Below are positions 36,201-44,509 of a stretch of 64,000 bases of DNA, in pieces. Below the pieces are notes generated by a model. It searched no databases. It saw only the letters and a list, made by a program, of their open reading frames with translations, and was not told the DNA's origin. Origin of the DNA: Actinomycetaceae bacterium (GTDB taxonomy: Bacteria; Actinomycetota; Actinomycetes; Actinomycetales; Actinomycetaceae); the NCBI GenBank assembly GCA_030532515.1, contig JAUNKY010000005.1, positions 29,990 to 93,989 of the forward strand, in the 5' to 3' direction. The first letter of the stretch is position 1, and every line of letters starts with the position of its first letter. Made by a program: the position numbers and the translations under genes.

Positions 36201-36948
36201 CACCGGCGAAGTCGGCGGCTTCTAAGCCACCTTTGCGAGCTTTTTTAACGATTTCTTCGTAAGCCGTGAGGAACTGGCTGAAGTTGAGTTTGTCGGCATC
36301 CTTAATTACCGGTACCAGTAGGGTGCGGCTACCGTCGGCTTTGGGAACGTCGATTGCCAGGCCGAATCCGACGTGAGCGAAGTGCTGGATGGCTGGTTTG
36401 CCAGTTTCGTCCAGGGTGTAGCGCACGTTCATGGCGGGCGCTTCTGCCAGGGCTTCGATCAGGGCGTAGCCGATTAGGTGGGTGAAAGAGACTTTGCCAC
36501 CGTGGGAAAGCGCTAGGTAGGAGTTAATTAGTTCGCGGTTTTCAATCAGGAGCTTGGCAGAGAGTTGGCGCACGCTGGTTGCCGTGGGGACTTCAAGGGA
36601 AGTTTCCATGTTTTTCGCAACTGCGCGGGCAATGCCTTTGAGGGATTCTACAGAATCTTTACCGTTGGAAGCGCGCGGGCTGGTTTGCTGTCCGGCTTTG
36701 CGGGCGTAGGGGGAGGTGGCTTCTGCGATGACAGAGCGAGGGCGGGGAGGAAGGTCGGATCGGGTTACGTCAATGGTATTCAGGGCAGCTTCGCCCTGGT
36801 CTTCGTCGACTTCTAGGGTGACGTGTTGGTAGTCGTCAGCGGGAGTGACCACTCCTTCATTCCGGGTGGGGTTTGGAGCTACGTAGGTGGCTGGTGGGGC
36901 CGGAGGGGGTGGGGTAGTTCCAAAAGGGGAAGGTTGTGGTTCTGACAT
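33298..36948 (-). CDS. kgd: Multifunctional 2-oxoglutarate decarboxylase/dehydrogenase Kgd (E1-E2 fusion)
   Basis: A 1216-residue enzyme, start ATG 36948 after AAGGAG. After a flexible, proline-rich N-terminus, residues about 95-335 form the acyltransferase (E2o) catalytic domain, with TLTNPGTLGTTHSVPRLM and YDHRVIQGAGSGE. From about 350 to the end is the thiamine-diphosphate E1o part: IGMAHRGRLNVLAN, HGDAAFIGQGVVYETLNMS, VNNQIGFTT and LLPHGYEGQGPDHSSAR. There is no lipoyl domain, as in mycobacterial Kgd/SucA, which works with a separate lipoylated E2. In the DHRVxxG motif the usual Asp is Gln. It joins oxoglutarate to succinyl-CoA or succinic semialdehyde metabolism. Confidence 0.95.
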   Translation of the reverse strand: MSEPQPSPFGTTPPPPAPPATYVAPNPTRNEGVVTPADDYQHVTLEVDEDQGEAALNTIDVTRSDLPPRPRSVIAEATSPYARKAGQQTSPRASNGKDSVESLKGIARAVAKNMETSLEVPTATSVRQLSAKLLIENRELINSYLALSHGGKVSFTHLIGYALIEALAEAPAMNVRYTLDETGKPAIQHFAHVGFGLAIDVPKADGSRTLLVPVIKDADKLNFSQFLTAYEEIVKKARKGGLEAADFAGATVTLTNPGTLGTTHSVPRLMQGQGLIIGVGATEYPAEWAGASPQRLAEMAIGKIMTLTSTYDHRVIQGAGSGELLRAVARKLTGQEGFYERVFDSMKVPYSPYEWQQDQQRVGEANSGRIMQLIHAYRSRGHLAADTDPLAYKIRRHPDLQISHYGLTVWDLDRTFDVNGFRGRETMTLREILQQLRETYTRTLGVEYMHIQDPVQRHWMQEKLERPWLKPTLETQQHIMTMLNKAEAFEHFLQTKYIGQKRFSLEGGESLIPLLDRVVWVAAHSNIAEVAIGMAHRGRLNVLANIAGKSYGQIFSEFEGNHDPRTVQGSGDVKYHLGTEGIFSASDGYATKVSLAANPSHLEAVDGVLQGIVRAKHDKLDEEGYPVLPILIHGDAAFIGQGVVYETLNMSQLKAYRNGGTFHVIVNNQIGFTTSPTSGRSTRYCTDLAKGLQVPIFHVNADDPEMVVRVAKLAFEFRQAFHKDVIIDLVCYRRRGHNEGDDPSMTQPVMYDLIGRTPTTRDAYTADLIGRGDITAEDAAAASQEYNDLLNQILTETRENKGVKPTTSETVAGLERPESQRLGQGLVIGWESPISVEMIERIGDAHMDIPAGFTPHPKMVQLFERRQQMTRKGNIDWGFGELLAFGSLLMEGTPVRMSGQDARRATFVQRHATLHDYTNGSEWTPLNFLVENQPSFEIYDSSLSEYAPLAFEYGYSVERPEALVLWEAQFGDFANGAQTVLDEFISSAEQKWAQRSSVTLLLPHGYEGQGPDHSSARIERYLGLCAEENMWVVQPSTPANHFHMLRTQAYKRPRKPLIVFTPKQLLRLPEAVSSIADFTSGGFQPVIGEVDAHIAANPGEVNRVLICSGRLYYELVKERQRLEDTATAIIRLEQYYPLATDALQAELDKYPHAELVWIQDEPKNQGAYPFLALNLFPELGRVVRVVSRPAAASPSAGTMALHKYQAEQLRAEAFRR

Positions 36949-37141
36949 GGGTGCTCCTTTGCGCGTTGGGATACTTCCCGAGTGATTGCTTTGTATTTAG
37001 TTTAGTTTGTTTGTTTGCTTTTCGGGGTGATTATTCGGCGATATGAGACAGATTTGTTGTTTTAATAATTTTTTATTTGACGAGGGCGCCTCACCTTAAC
37101 GATAATGAGAATGATAATCATTTAAGTTGTGTGGGAAAGAT
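36949..37141. promoter_or_regulatory. Divergent region between kgd and surface protein
   Basis: This 193-bp gap contains the kgd upstream region (AT-rich, TTTGTTTG runs near 37000-37020) and, on the plus side, the promoter and operator listed separately. Confidence 0.5.
37077..37126 (+). promoter_or_regulatory. Promoter with overlapping Fur/Zur-like operator
   Basis: TTGACG (37077-37082), an 18-bp spacer and GATAAT (37101-37106) form a good promoter. The stretch from 37101 reads GATAAT GAGAAT GATAAT, the hexamer arrangement of Fur boxes. AATGATAATCATT (37110-37122) is a perfect palindrome around A. Fur-family repressors bind such sites with iron or zinc. Location on the -10 and start site fits repression in metal-rich conditions. 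Confidence 0.65.
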
Positions 37142-39991
37142 ATGCGAAACCCTTTTAAGACCTTTTCAGCGTTAACCGCGACCGCCGCCATCTGTTTGGT
37201 ACCAGTTGTTTCACAAGCAGCTGAAACCCCCGAACAGCCGGAATACTCAGAAACCAATAAATTTGTCTACGCGCGAACTCACGTAGACGCTCCAAAAGTA
37301 TTCTGGGACGGCATCAATCAACGTTTCGAACTTCTCACCACTTACACGGTGCGTACTGAAGATGGAGAACGCACCGAATACACCCTCCCAATTGACTATG
37401 CAATGAACTGGGTCGGTAAAGGCTGGCGTGGGCGCAACCCCGCGCACATCTTCCAGGTATCTAACCACCCATCTGTAAGTTACCTGGGGACCCCGGGAAC
37501 CGTGCTGTATGCCTCCCCGCAAATCGCCGGTGCTCGCAACACTCCGATTTGGGCAGGCTTTGGCGCAGACACACAGATTCCAATTGATCGTTTCCGCGAC
37601 GGAGAGTTCTCCCTAAACCTCATTGGTATCGACGGCCCAGGCAAAGTGGAATACTTCATTTCCGGACCTTCCGGGGAAGTAGTCCGCCGCCTATTTTCTT
37701 CTCACGATACAAAACTGCGCGAAACCTTGCTCCAACCAGCGCAGCACACCCACAACTTCACTACCTTCTCTAAACCCGGCACCTACCGCATGTACTTCCA
37801 GGCGTTTGCCCGCGACAAAGTAGGCAACCCAATTGTTTCTAAACCACAGGTACATGAATGGCGCGTGGGCGGAAATGATCCGCGTTCAGCAACTCACCTC
37901 AAAGACTTCCGGGCGGCTTTCGCAGCTGCCCCAACTGTGGCAAAACGCGAAAACACCCCCACTTTCCAAATGCTCCCCAAAGCCCCCGCTACCTATGAGA
38001 ATCCGGGCGATCAGCACTACACCGATTTCAAGTTCAACACCGGAAATCCAGCCGATAACGGCGTGCTGGTAATCACGATTGATGGCTTTGAACTGATTCA
38101 GCTTCCGGTAGAAAACGGCGTCGCAAACGGTTCTGAAATGCTCGGCGACGAAGCAGCTAACTTCCAAGCTATCTTCGTCCCCGCTGCCAATGCTCCCACC
38201 GGGCGGTGGGCAAGCGCTCAGTTCAGCTATCAACGCGCCCAGGCTGGGGTTGAACAAACTGCAGAAGCTACGGAAATTGCTCCAGAAAACTCTCTAAACC
38301 CGGCGCCAGTGTACCCACTGCGCCTAACCGACCTGACTGACACTCAGGTAGATTTGTCCATCACCCCACTTCCAGACCAACCTGGAAAGTACCTGGTGAA
38401 CATTACCGGGCGCGATCCGAACTTCAAGGGACATGTGCGCGGTGGCTTCAAAGAACAGCCCAACCAAGTTTTCTTTGACTGCTTCTTAGATGCTGACTTA
38501 GCAACGGGCACTTACCAGCGCGTCCACGACTTCTCATACTGTCAAAAAGACTTCCATCTGGCACTGACCGTTAATCCTTTCCCATCGATTAACGCCACCG
38601 GCACCAACTACGCTAAGCAAGTAAGCTTAACGGACGGTCTTAAAGAAACGTTCACGCTGGGGAAAACCTCCTACACCGGTGAGATCCCTTCATTTGAAAA
38701 CCCTAAGAAAGATACCGTCCCCGGTGACCCCTTAGAAGGCGGCTCGGAAAAACCAAAGCAGCCACAGACTCCAAAACCGGAGAATCCAGGAAGCGAATCT
38801 CCGATTGTAGATGGCGGCGCAGCCGGTGCTGACCAGGGAGCGCCCGGTGTAAACCAGAGCCCCGGCGCAAACCAGACTCCCGGTGCAGATCCGAAACAAC
38901 CCGCCCCACCAAGTGATAAAAATCTGACCCTCACTAAAGGTCACTTAGATATCAGCGCTAACTTAATCGGCAAAGAAATGGGCATCGTCGTTAAAGACGA
39001 CACCTTAGAACACGCTTCGCAAACTCGCGTGCCACGCGACCCACAGGCACTTACCCTCTTTGTGCCTCGCGCTGCGAAACAAACGCGCACCAGCGAACAA
39101 AGCGATGCTCGCTTCGACTTCCTAGGAGCAGTGGGCGAACACTTCTACCTTCTTCCAGAAGTGCAAGACCACCAGCTGTTGTGGCCCGGATTTTCCACTG
39201 AAGAAATTGACTACGCAGCCTACCCCGCAGGGATTGACTTTGTAGTCACCCCGGTAAAAACCCCTGCCGGAGCAAAAGCCGTAGGCTTTAGCGTCGACCC
39301 CTTCGCAGAAGCAGACCAAAGCGTCACCACCTTCTTCGACACCACTAAACCAGGCAAATACCGCCTGCAAACTACCGGTCCAACCCACCGCCACCTCAAC
39401 TGGCTGTTCACTAAAGCCGGTAGCTACGAACTGGCGGTACAGCTTTACTCAGCCGAGAAAGCACTGGGTAAACCGGTACACATCCGCTTTGAAATTGACC
39501 AGCAGCAGGCAAACCCACCTGTAGGTGAAACTGAAAAGCCAGCTGGCGAAGCTAAACAAACCCCGGGCATAACGCCCTCGGACAAAACTGCTGGACCAGC
39601 TGCAAATCCCAAGCCCCAGGTAGATACCAACTTAGGGGGCGGCAACCACCTGGTTTCCACAAACCCACCGGCAGTGGCAGGAAACGCGCCAAACCTCACC
39701 AGCTTGGTAAGTGCCTTACCAGGTGCCTCCCAGCCCACAACCCTCACTCCAGGTAGCTCTGCCAACGGCACAAATACGACGGCTGCGAAACCAGCTGAAA
39801 CTGCTACCGCAACGCCAAAAGCAGTGGGCACCAGCGAACCGCAAGCCATGCCGGCAGCTGACCCCATGCGTGGCGCAGCCTCTGGATACAGCAGCGTGCA
39901 ATGGACCGCTATGGGAGTAAGCTTGGCCGGTGTCCTGTTGCTCTTAGCGGGACTGGGAATTATTCTGGCGAAAGCCCGAAAGAAAGGCTAA
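37142..39991 (+). CDS. Cell-surface protein with two choice-of-anchor M / ABC-associated repeat domains
   Basis: The start is ATG 37142 after GGGAAAG; a TTG at 37127 is in frame but upstream of the ribosome site. The 949-residue product has a signal peptide (ALTATAAICLVPVVSQAAE). A first surface repeat starts HVDAPKVFWDG (about 30-230). A central part is followed by a P/G/N-rich linker (about 520-595). A second repeat starts HLDISANLI and includes LLWPGFSTEEIDY and HRHLNWLFTKAGSYEL (about 600-780). A low-complexity stalk and a C-terminal helix with KARKKG end it. These repeats belong to TIGR03769-type actinobacterial wall proteins tied to metal ABC transporters. No LPxTG is seen before the helix, so it is probably membrane-anchored. 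Confidence 0.82.
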   Translation: MRNPFKTFSALTATAAICLVPVVSQAAETPEQPEYSETNKFVYARTHVDAPKVFWDGINQRFELLTTYTVRTEDGERTEYTLPIDYAMNWVGKGWRGRNPAHIFQVSNHPSVSYLGTPGTVLYASPQIAGARNTPIWAGFGADTQIPIDRFRDGEFSLNLIGIDGPGKVEYFISGPSGEVVRRLFSSHDTKLRETLLQPAQHTHNFTTFSKPGTYRMYFQAFARDKVGNPIVSKPQVHEWRVGGNDPRSATHLKDFRAAFAAAPTVAKRENTPTFQMLPKAPATYENPGDQHYTDFKFNTGNPADNGVLVITIDGFELIQLPVENGVANGSEMLGDEAANFQAIFVPAANAPTGRWASAQFSYQRAQAGVEQTAEATEIAPENSLNPAPVYPLRLTDLTDTQVDLSITPLPDQPGKYLVNITGRDPNFKGHVRGGFKEQPNQVFFDCFLDADLATGTYQRVHDFSYCQKDFHLALTVNPFPSINATGTNYAKQVSLTDGLKETFTLGKTSYTGEIPSFENPKKDTVPGDPLEGGSEKPKQPQTPKPENPGSESPIVDGGAAGADQGAPGVNQSPGANQTPGADPKQPAPPSDKNLTLTKGHLDISANLIGKEMGIVVKDDTLEHASQTRVPRDPQALTLFVPRAAKQTRTSEQSDARFDFLGAVGEHFYLLPEVQDHQLLWPGFSTEEIDYAAYPAGIDFVVTPVKTPAGAKAVGFSVDPFAEADQSVTTFFDTTKPGKYRLQTTGPTHRHLNWLFTKAGSYELAVQLYSAEKALGKPVHIRFEIDQQQANPPVGETEKPAGEAKQTPGITPSDKTAGPAANPKPQVDTNLGGGNHLVSTNPPAVAGNAPNLTSLVSALPGASQPTTLTPGSSANGTNTTAAKPAETATATPKAVGTSEPQAMPAADPMRGAASGYSSVQWTAMGVSLAGVLLLLAGLGIILAKARKKG

Positions 39992-40144
39992 AACGTTAAA
40001 CGTGAGCGAAATCTAACGCTACGGAATGCAAAAGCGTAGCAAAATTCGCTAGGCTAACATTTATGAACAATGCTGACCCGTATCGAAGTACCGGGCTAAC
40101 TCAGAAGCAACCACGGCCCTCCGACGTAGATTGGAGGAGCACCC
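39992..40144 (+). promoter_or_regulatory. Leader of the CNNM/CorC operon with ribosome-site hairpin
   Basis: CCTCC (40118-40122) is complementary to GGAGG (40133-40137), the Shine-Dalgarno sequence of the following gene, over a 10-base loop. A second small stem CCCGTA with TAC-CGGG lies upstream (about 40077-40094). -10-like TAACAT occurs near 40055. The leader may gate translation; it matches no riboswitch class I can name. Confidence 0.4.
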
Positions 40145-41479
40145 ATGTTCTATGACCTGCTCATGATCGCCGTGGGAATCCTTCTGACCCTGGGAACCGC
40201 CCTTTTCGTGGCAGCAGAGTTCTCATACGTAGCGTTAGATTCCGCTTCACTTGAAGCCCGCGTGGCTGCCGGCGACAACCGTGCTAAGCAAATTCTGGCA
40301 GCCGTAAAGAACCTCTCTACCCAGCTTTCCGGCGCGCAGGTGGGCATCACCCTCACCACCATTTTGCTGGGCTACACCACCCAAGTCACCCTCGCGGACC
40401 TATTTGGCCGCTGGCTGGGATTAACCGGCATCAGCACCCTCTTAGCGACCACCATCGCGGTAGTGCTCTCAATCGTGATCATTAACGGCATGTCGATGCT
40501 GTTCGGAGAACTTATCCCTAAAAACCTGGCTCTGGCAGCACCTCTAAAAACCGCCGGCTTAGTAACCCCCCTACAAGCAGCGTTCACAAACCTATTTCTG
40601 CCACTAATTAAGGTGCTAAACGGTACCGCTAACCGCATTTTGCGGGCGCTGGGGATTGAGCCGATGGAAGAACTCTCTTCCGCCCGCTCAGCTTCAGAAC
40701 TGGCCGCCCTGGTGCGCCACTCAGCTGAAGAAGGCACTTTAGATACCTCAACCGCAACGCTACTTACCAAGTCCATTGGGATCGCCGAACTAACGGCTTC
40801 AGATGTGATGACGCACCGCGGTCGCATGGAATACCTGCGCGAATCTGCCACCGCCGCCGACGTAGTCGAACTGGCAAAGAAAACCGGGCATTCTCGTTTC
40901 CCCGTAGTGGGGGATGACTCGGACGATATTTTAGGCTTCGTGTCCTTACGCCGCGCTATTTCCGTGCCATTCGAACGCCGCCCGGACGTTTCAGTGCTTT
41001 CTTCATCGTTGATTTCAGAACCACGTCGCGTCCCAGAAACTCTAGCGCTGGCACCTCTACTGGTGGAACTGCGCGACCAAGGCCTGCAAATCGCCGTAGT
41101 AGTTGACGAATACGGCGGCACCTCTGGGCTGGTCACCTTAGAAGACGTGGTAGAAGAAATCGTTGGGGAAGTAGCCGACGAACACGACCTGCGCCGCTAC
41201 GGGATTCGCCGTGGCAAAGACGGGTCCTGGAAAGTGCCGGGCACTTTGCGTCCCGACGAACTTTTAGAACGCACCGGCATTCGCGTTCCCGAGGACGGTC
41301 CATACGACACCTTAGCCGGTTTGATGATGTACCAGTTAAAGCGCATCCCAGAAGTTGGCGACACCATTAGAATCGCGGACGCAGAACTGGAAGTAAGCCG
41401 CATGGAAGCCCGCCGCGTTGAACAACTCAGCGTCAAAGAAACAGAGCCGGCGGAAACCACCCCACAGGAGCAACGATGA
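40145..41479 (+). CDS. CNNM/CBS/CorC transporter-like protein (hemolysin C family), first copy
   Basis: A 444-residue membrane protein. An N-terminal CNNM domain (about 1-190) has helices and the conserved [17 protein letters not shown] and [17 protein letters not shown]. Then follow two CBS domains (about 200-335, including [10 protein letters not shown] and [24 protein letters not shown]) and a CorC_HlyC domain (about 350-430). The family acts in magnesium or cobalt efflux and sodium-coupled ion transport; hemolysin activity is a historical name. It overlaps the next gene (ATGA). Confidence 0.9.
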   Translation: MFYDLLMIAVGILLTLGTALFVAAEFSYVALDSASLEARVAAGDNRAKQILAAVKNLSTQLSGAQVGITLTTILLGYTTQVTLADLFGRWLGLTGISTLLATTIAVVLSIVIINGMSMLFGELIPKNLALAAPLKTAGLVTPLQAAFTNLFLPLIKVLNGTANRILRALGIEPMEELSSARSASELAALVRHSAEEGTLDTSTATLLTKSIGIAELTASDVMTHRGRMEYLRESATAADVVELAKKTGHSRFPVVGDDSDDILGFVSLRRAISVPFERRPDVSVLSSSLISEPRRVPETLALAPLLVELRDQGLQIAVVVDEYGGTSGLVTLEDVVEEIVGEVADEHDLRRYGIRRGKDGSWKVPGTLRPDELLERTGIRVPEDGPYDTLAGLMMYQLKRIPEVGDTIRIADAELEVSRMEARRVEQLSVKETEPAETTPQEQR

Positions 41480-42519
41480 GTGCCACCGCAGGAATAACCG
41501 TCACTATCTTGCTGCTACTGATTAACGCCTTTTTCGTAGCTGGCGAGTTCGCCGTCACCTCTTCGCGGCGCGCCCAGATTGAACCTCTGGCAGAAGCTGG
41601 AGTCCGCGGAGCCGACAAAGCCCTGTGGGCTATTGAACATGTTTCGCTAATGCTATCTATTTGCCAGTTGGGAATTACCGTCGCTTCAACCTCACTTGGG
41701 GCGGTAGCTGAACCAGCCATTGCTCACCTGGTGGAAGAACCTTTGGTTGCTTTGGGACTCCCGGCAGCTTCCGCCCACGTAGTAGGCTTCACGATTGCGC
41801 TGGCAATCGTACTTTACTTACATATCGTCTTTGGCGAAATGGTACCTAAGAACCTCTCGGTTTCCATGCCGGACAAAGCACTGCTTTGGTTGGCGCCGCC
41901 ACTGGTAGCAATTGGGCATATGCTCAAACACGTTATTTTGTTCATGGACCGCGTGGCTAACTGGTTTGTCCGCCTCTTTGGCTTTGAACCAAAATCAGAA
42001 GTAGCATCTACCTTCACGGTAGAAGAAGTGGCTTCAATCGTGGAGCTTTCAACTGCCCAGGGCACGTTACACGACGACTTGGGATTACTCTCTGGAACAC
42101 TGGAATTTTCTGAAGAATCAGTAGCTGACACGATGGTTCCCACCGATCAGTTAGTTACTTTGCCCCACGACGTTAGCCCCGCAGAAGTTGAACGGGAAGT
42201 GGCGCGTACGGGTTTCTCACGCTATCCGGTGGTTTCAGAAACGGCTGAACTCATTGGCTACCTGCATATTAAAGACGTTCTTTATGCCACCGGGCAGCAA
42301 CGTGAGCTGCCGATTCCCAGCTGGCGCATCCGCGAACTGCCCATTGTCAACGGGGAAGACGAAGTTGAAGAAGCCCTGCGCGAAATGCAACGTTTAGGAA
42401 CTCACCTGGCAGAAGTCTATGTGGAGGGGCGCAGCGTGGGGGTACTTTTCCTAGAGGATGTCTTGGAAGAACTGGTAGGCGAAGTACATGACGCTTTGCA
42501 ACGCGACCAGTTGCTTTAA
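41476..42519 (+). CDS. CNNM/CBS protein (hemolysin C family), second copy
   Basis: A 347-residue paralogue of the preceding protein. The CNNM domain includes LMLSICQLGITVASTSLGAV and HIVFGEMVPKNLSVS. CBS domains reach VGVLFLEDVLEELVGEVHD. The C-terminal CorC_HlyC domain is missing, so this partner is shorter. Start ATG 41476 overlaps the previous stop by 4 bp. The two probably act together, a common pair in actinobacteria. Confidence 0.9.
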   Translation: MSATAGITVTILLLLINAFFVAGEFAVTSSRRAQIEPLAEAGVRGADKALWAIEHVSLMLSICQLGITVASTSLGAVAEPAIAHLVEEPLVALGLPAASAHVVGFTIALAIVLYLHIVFGEMVPKNLSVSMPDKALLWLAPPLVAIGHMLKHVILFMDRVANWFVRLFGFEPKSEVASTFTVEEVASIVELSTAQGTLHDDLGLLSGTLEFSEESVADTMVPTDQLVTLPHDVSPAEVEREVARTGFSRYPVVSETAELIGYLHIKDVLYATGQQRELPIPSWRIRELPIVNGEDEVEEALREMQRLGTHLAEVYVEGRSVGVLFLEDVLEELVGEVHDALQRDQLL

Positions 42520-42547
42520 GCCACGTGAGACTATCCACACCCACTTC

Positions 42548-42568
42548 AAACAGGTAGCAAACCTGTTT
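42548..42568 (+). terminator. Weak hairpin after the CNNM pair
   Basis: AAACAGG, loop TAGCAAA, CCTGTTT: a perfect 7-bp stem ending in TTT, about 30 bases after the stop codon. The remaining gap to 42645 is AT-rich and probably holds the promoter of the M23 gene. Confidence 0.5.
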
Positions 42569-42645
42569 AAATCGATATAAATTTGTTATGCAGCATTTTT
42601 TAGTAGCTGCAATCCAAAAAGCAAAGCAATAGGATTTAGATATTT

Positions 42646-43524
42646 GTGAGTGAAGCAAACGGCGTAAAGTCTCCCTTCCCCTCGCGGCGTGAGCTACGAG
42701 CTAAAGCGGAAGAAGATTTACGTACCAGCCAGCTGGCCATTGTCCAGGCGCGAAAACCGCGTCGGAAGAATGGTATAAGCTCTTTGCTGGTACGGGGCGG
42801 CCTATTGAGTGCACTTATGGCAGCCACCGTGGTAGTCCCCGTCAGCGGCTACGTTGGTCCCCAATCAACCATCTCTATCCCCGCTAAGGCTGTGGTCTCA
42901 ACCGGAACTATGCAATCGTGGGCAAATGCTAATCCGGCAGCTGCTTCTGATGCAGCCGATTTCAAACGCGTCTCTTCAGCAGCAACCCGAGTGCGGGTGC
43001 GCACTCCACTGGAAGTTCGCTCCTGCTCAGATAAACCAGTCACTGCCAACGGCGATCGCCCGGTTGAGAAAATCGCCACCGTTAACTGGCCCGTTTATAA
43101 AGACTCTATTATCGTCGCCTCAGCTTACGGCCCACGCTTCATGCCTGGTGTAGGTGGCTATAACATGCACACCGGCATTGACTTAGCAGGTCCAGTGGGG
43201 ACCCCCATTTATGCAGTCTCTGATGGGGTAGTTATCGAATCAGACCACAATGCCATGGGGTATGGCTACCTGGTCGTTATCGAACACACTGACGTAGACG
43301 GAAGTATTTACCGCAGTGCCTACGCCCACATGTATCCAGATCAAGTGCTGGTTAAGAAGGGTGATAAGGTTAAAGCCGGTCAGCACATCGCCGGAATTGG
43401 CTCAAATGGTTGGTCAACCGGCCCCCACCTACACTTCGAAATCCGCGATACTAAGGGCGGATTTACCGACCCATTCGCATGGCTAGAAAAACAATCCGCA
43501 GCACAACCAGGAGAAGGCTGTTAG
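42646..43524 (+). CDS. M23 family metallopeptidase (membrane-anchored)
   Basis: A 292-residue protein, start GTG 42646. A cytoplasmic basic N-terminus (about 1-40) is followed by one helix (about 45-67, GGLLSALMAATVVVPVSGYV). After a linker comes the LytM/M23 domain: MHTGIDLAGPVGTPIYAVSDG (zinc ligands H and D), then YAHMYPD and HLHFEIRD with the remaining histidines. M23 enzymes cut peptide bonds in peptidoglycan. All zinc ligands are present, so activity is likely. The ugpQ gene follows after 1 base. Confidence 0.92.
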   Translation: MSEANGVKSPFPSRRELRAKAEEDLRTSQLAIVQARKPRRKNGISSLLVRGGLLSALMAATVVVPVSGYVGPQSTISIPAKAVVSTGTMQSWANANPAAASDAADFKRVSSAATRVRVRTPLEVRSCSDKPVTANGDRPVEKIATVNWPVYKDSIIVASAYGPRFMPGVGGYNMHTGIDLAGPVGTPIYAVSDGVVIESDHNAMGYGYLVVIEHTDVDGSIYRSAYAHMYPDQVLVKKGDKVKAGQHIAGIGSNGWSTGPHLHFEIRDTKGGFTDPFAWLEKQSAAQPGEGC

Positions 43525-43525
43525 T

Positions 43526-44287
43526 ATGTACGAACTTGGTCCCCAAAACGCACCTCTAGTAATTGCACACCGCGGCGGCGCCCTATTAACTCCAGAAAAC
43601 TCCTGGGAATCACTGCAATATTGCGCTGACCACAGCTTCAACTACGTTGAAACTGACGCACACCTAAGTGCTGATGGGGAAGTAATCCTGGTTCACGATC
43701 CCGTTTTAGACCGTGTCTCTAATGGCACTGGTCTGGTTGCCGAACACACCTGGGAAGAACTTTCAAAACTGCGCATTAACGACTCTGCAGCTTCTTTCGT
43801 GCGCTTGGCGGATGCTTTAGAGACTTTCCCTCAACTGGCATTTAACATCGACGCTAAAGAAGACGAAGTATCTCTAGCAATGGTTGATGTCATTCGCGCA
43901 GCCAACGCTACCGATCGGGTTTGCCTGGCTTCCTTCAGCACACAACGCCTTTGGGATATTCGCAACTACGCGCCAGAAATCGCTACCAGCTTAGGACAGA
44001 GCGAAGCCGCACTTTTGTGGGCCAGCGCCAACCTGACTGTCCCCGCACAGAAATTCGGCGTACCTGGACCAGCCCAATCTGTGGTAGCTGCCCAAGTTCC
44101 GCTGAGCATGGGACCACTTAAAATTGTTAACCGTCGCTTCGTAGCCCACGCTCACCGTCACGGGATTGCGGTGCACGTCTGGACGTTAAACACCGAAGCG
44201 GAAATTCGTAAGGCTTTAGAAGCTGGCGCAGACGGTATTGTTACCGACGATCCACAACTAGCAGCTCAGGTAATCGCAGACTTCTAA
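43526..44287 (+). CDS. ugpQ: Glycerophosphodiester phosphodiesterase
   Basis: A 253-residue cytoplasmic enzyme of the PI-PLC-like TIM barrel. VIAHRGGALLTPENS has the catalytic His and Arg. YVETDAHLSADGEVILVHDPVLDR holds the metal-binding Glu and Asp and the second His. GIAVHVWTLNTEAEIRKALEAGADGIVTDDP is the typical end. It releases glycerol-3-phosphate from glycerophosphodiesters of lipid turnover. Confidence 0.92.
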   Translation: MYELGPQNAPLVIAHRGGALLTPENSWESLQYCADHSFNYVETDAHLSADGEVILVHDPVLDRVSNGTGLVAEHTWEELSKLRINDSAASFVRLADALETFPQLAFNIDAKEDEVSLAMVDVIRAANATDRVCLASFSTQRLWDIRNYAPEIATSLGQSEAALLWASANLTVPAQKFGVPGPAQSVVAAQVPLSMGPLKIVNRRFVAHAHRHGIAVHVWTLNTEAEIRKALEAGADGIVTDDPQLAAQVIADF

Positions 44288-44310
44288 AAATTGGGTGAGC
44301 TAAAACCCTT

Positions 44311-44339
44311 TTGTCTGGTTCTGTGTTTACATCTATGAG
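44311..44339 (+). promoter_or_regulatory. Candidate promoter of tRNA-Arg
   Basis: TTGTCT (44311-44316), spacer 17, TATGAG (44334-44339), about 33 bases before the mature tRNA. An alternative is TGTGTT with TAAACT further on. A small GGGT/ACCC hairpin with TTTT (44293-44313) may end ugpQ. Confidence 0.4.
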
Positions 44340-44372
44340 ATGCTAAACTTAAATAGCTGTGCAACAGCGCCC

Positions 44373-44445
44373 GCCCCGATAGCTCAGTGGATAGAGCGTT
44401 TGCCTCCGGAGCAAAAGGTCGCAGGTTCGAATCCTGTTCGGGGTA
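44373..44445 (+). tRNA. tRNA-Arg (anticodon CCG)
   Basis: The 73-nt cloverleaf has acceptor GCCCCGA with TCGGGGT (G-U at the first pair), D-arm GCTC/GAGC, anticodon stem TTTGC/GCAAA with loop CTCCGGA (anticodon CCG, reading CGG), T-arm GCAGG/CCTGT with loop TTCGAAT, and discriminator A. The CCA end is not encoded. Confidence 0.96.
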
Positions 44446-44447
44446 CG

Positions 44448-44486
44448 AAAATCAGCGTTGGTCGTTTAAATGATCAACGCGATTTT
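44448..44486 (+). terminator. Terminator of tRNA-Arg
   Basis: AAAATC-A-GCGTTGGTC pairs with GATCAACGC-G-ATTTT with one mismatch and one G-T pair over a GTTTAAAT loop; the 3' arm ends in TTTT. Confidence 0.85.
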
Positions 44487-44509
44487 AATATCAAAAGTAG
44501 GAGCCTCAG

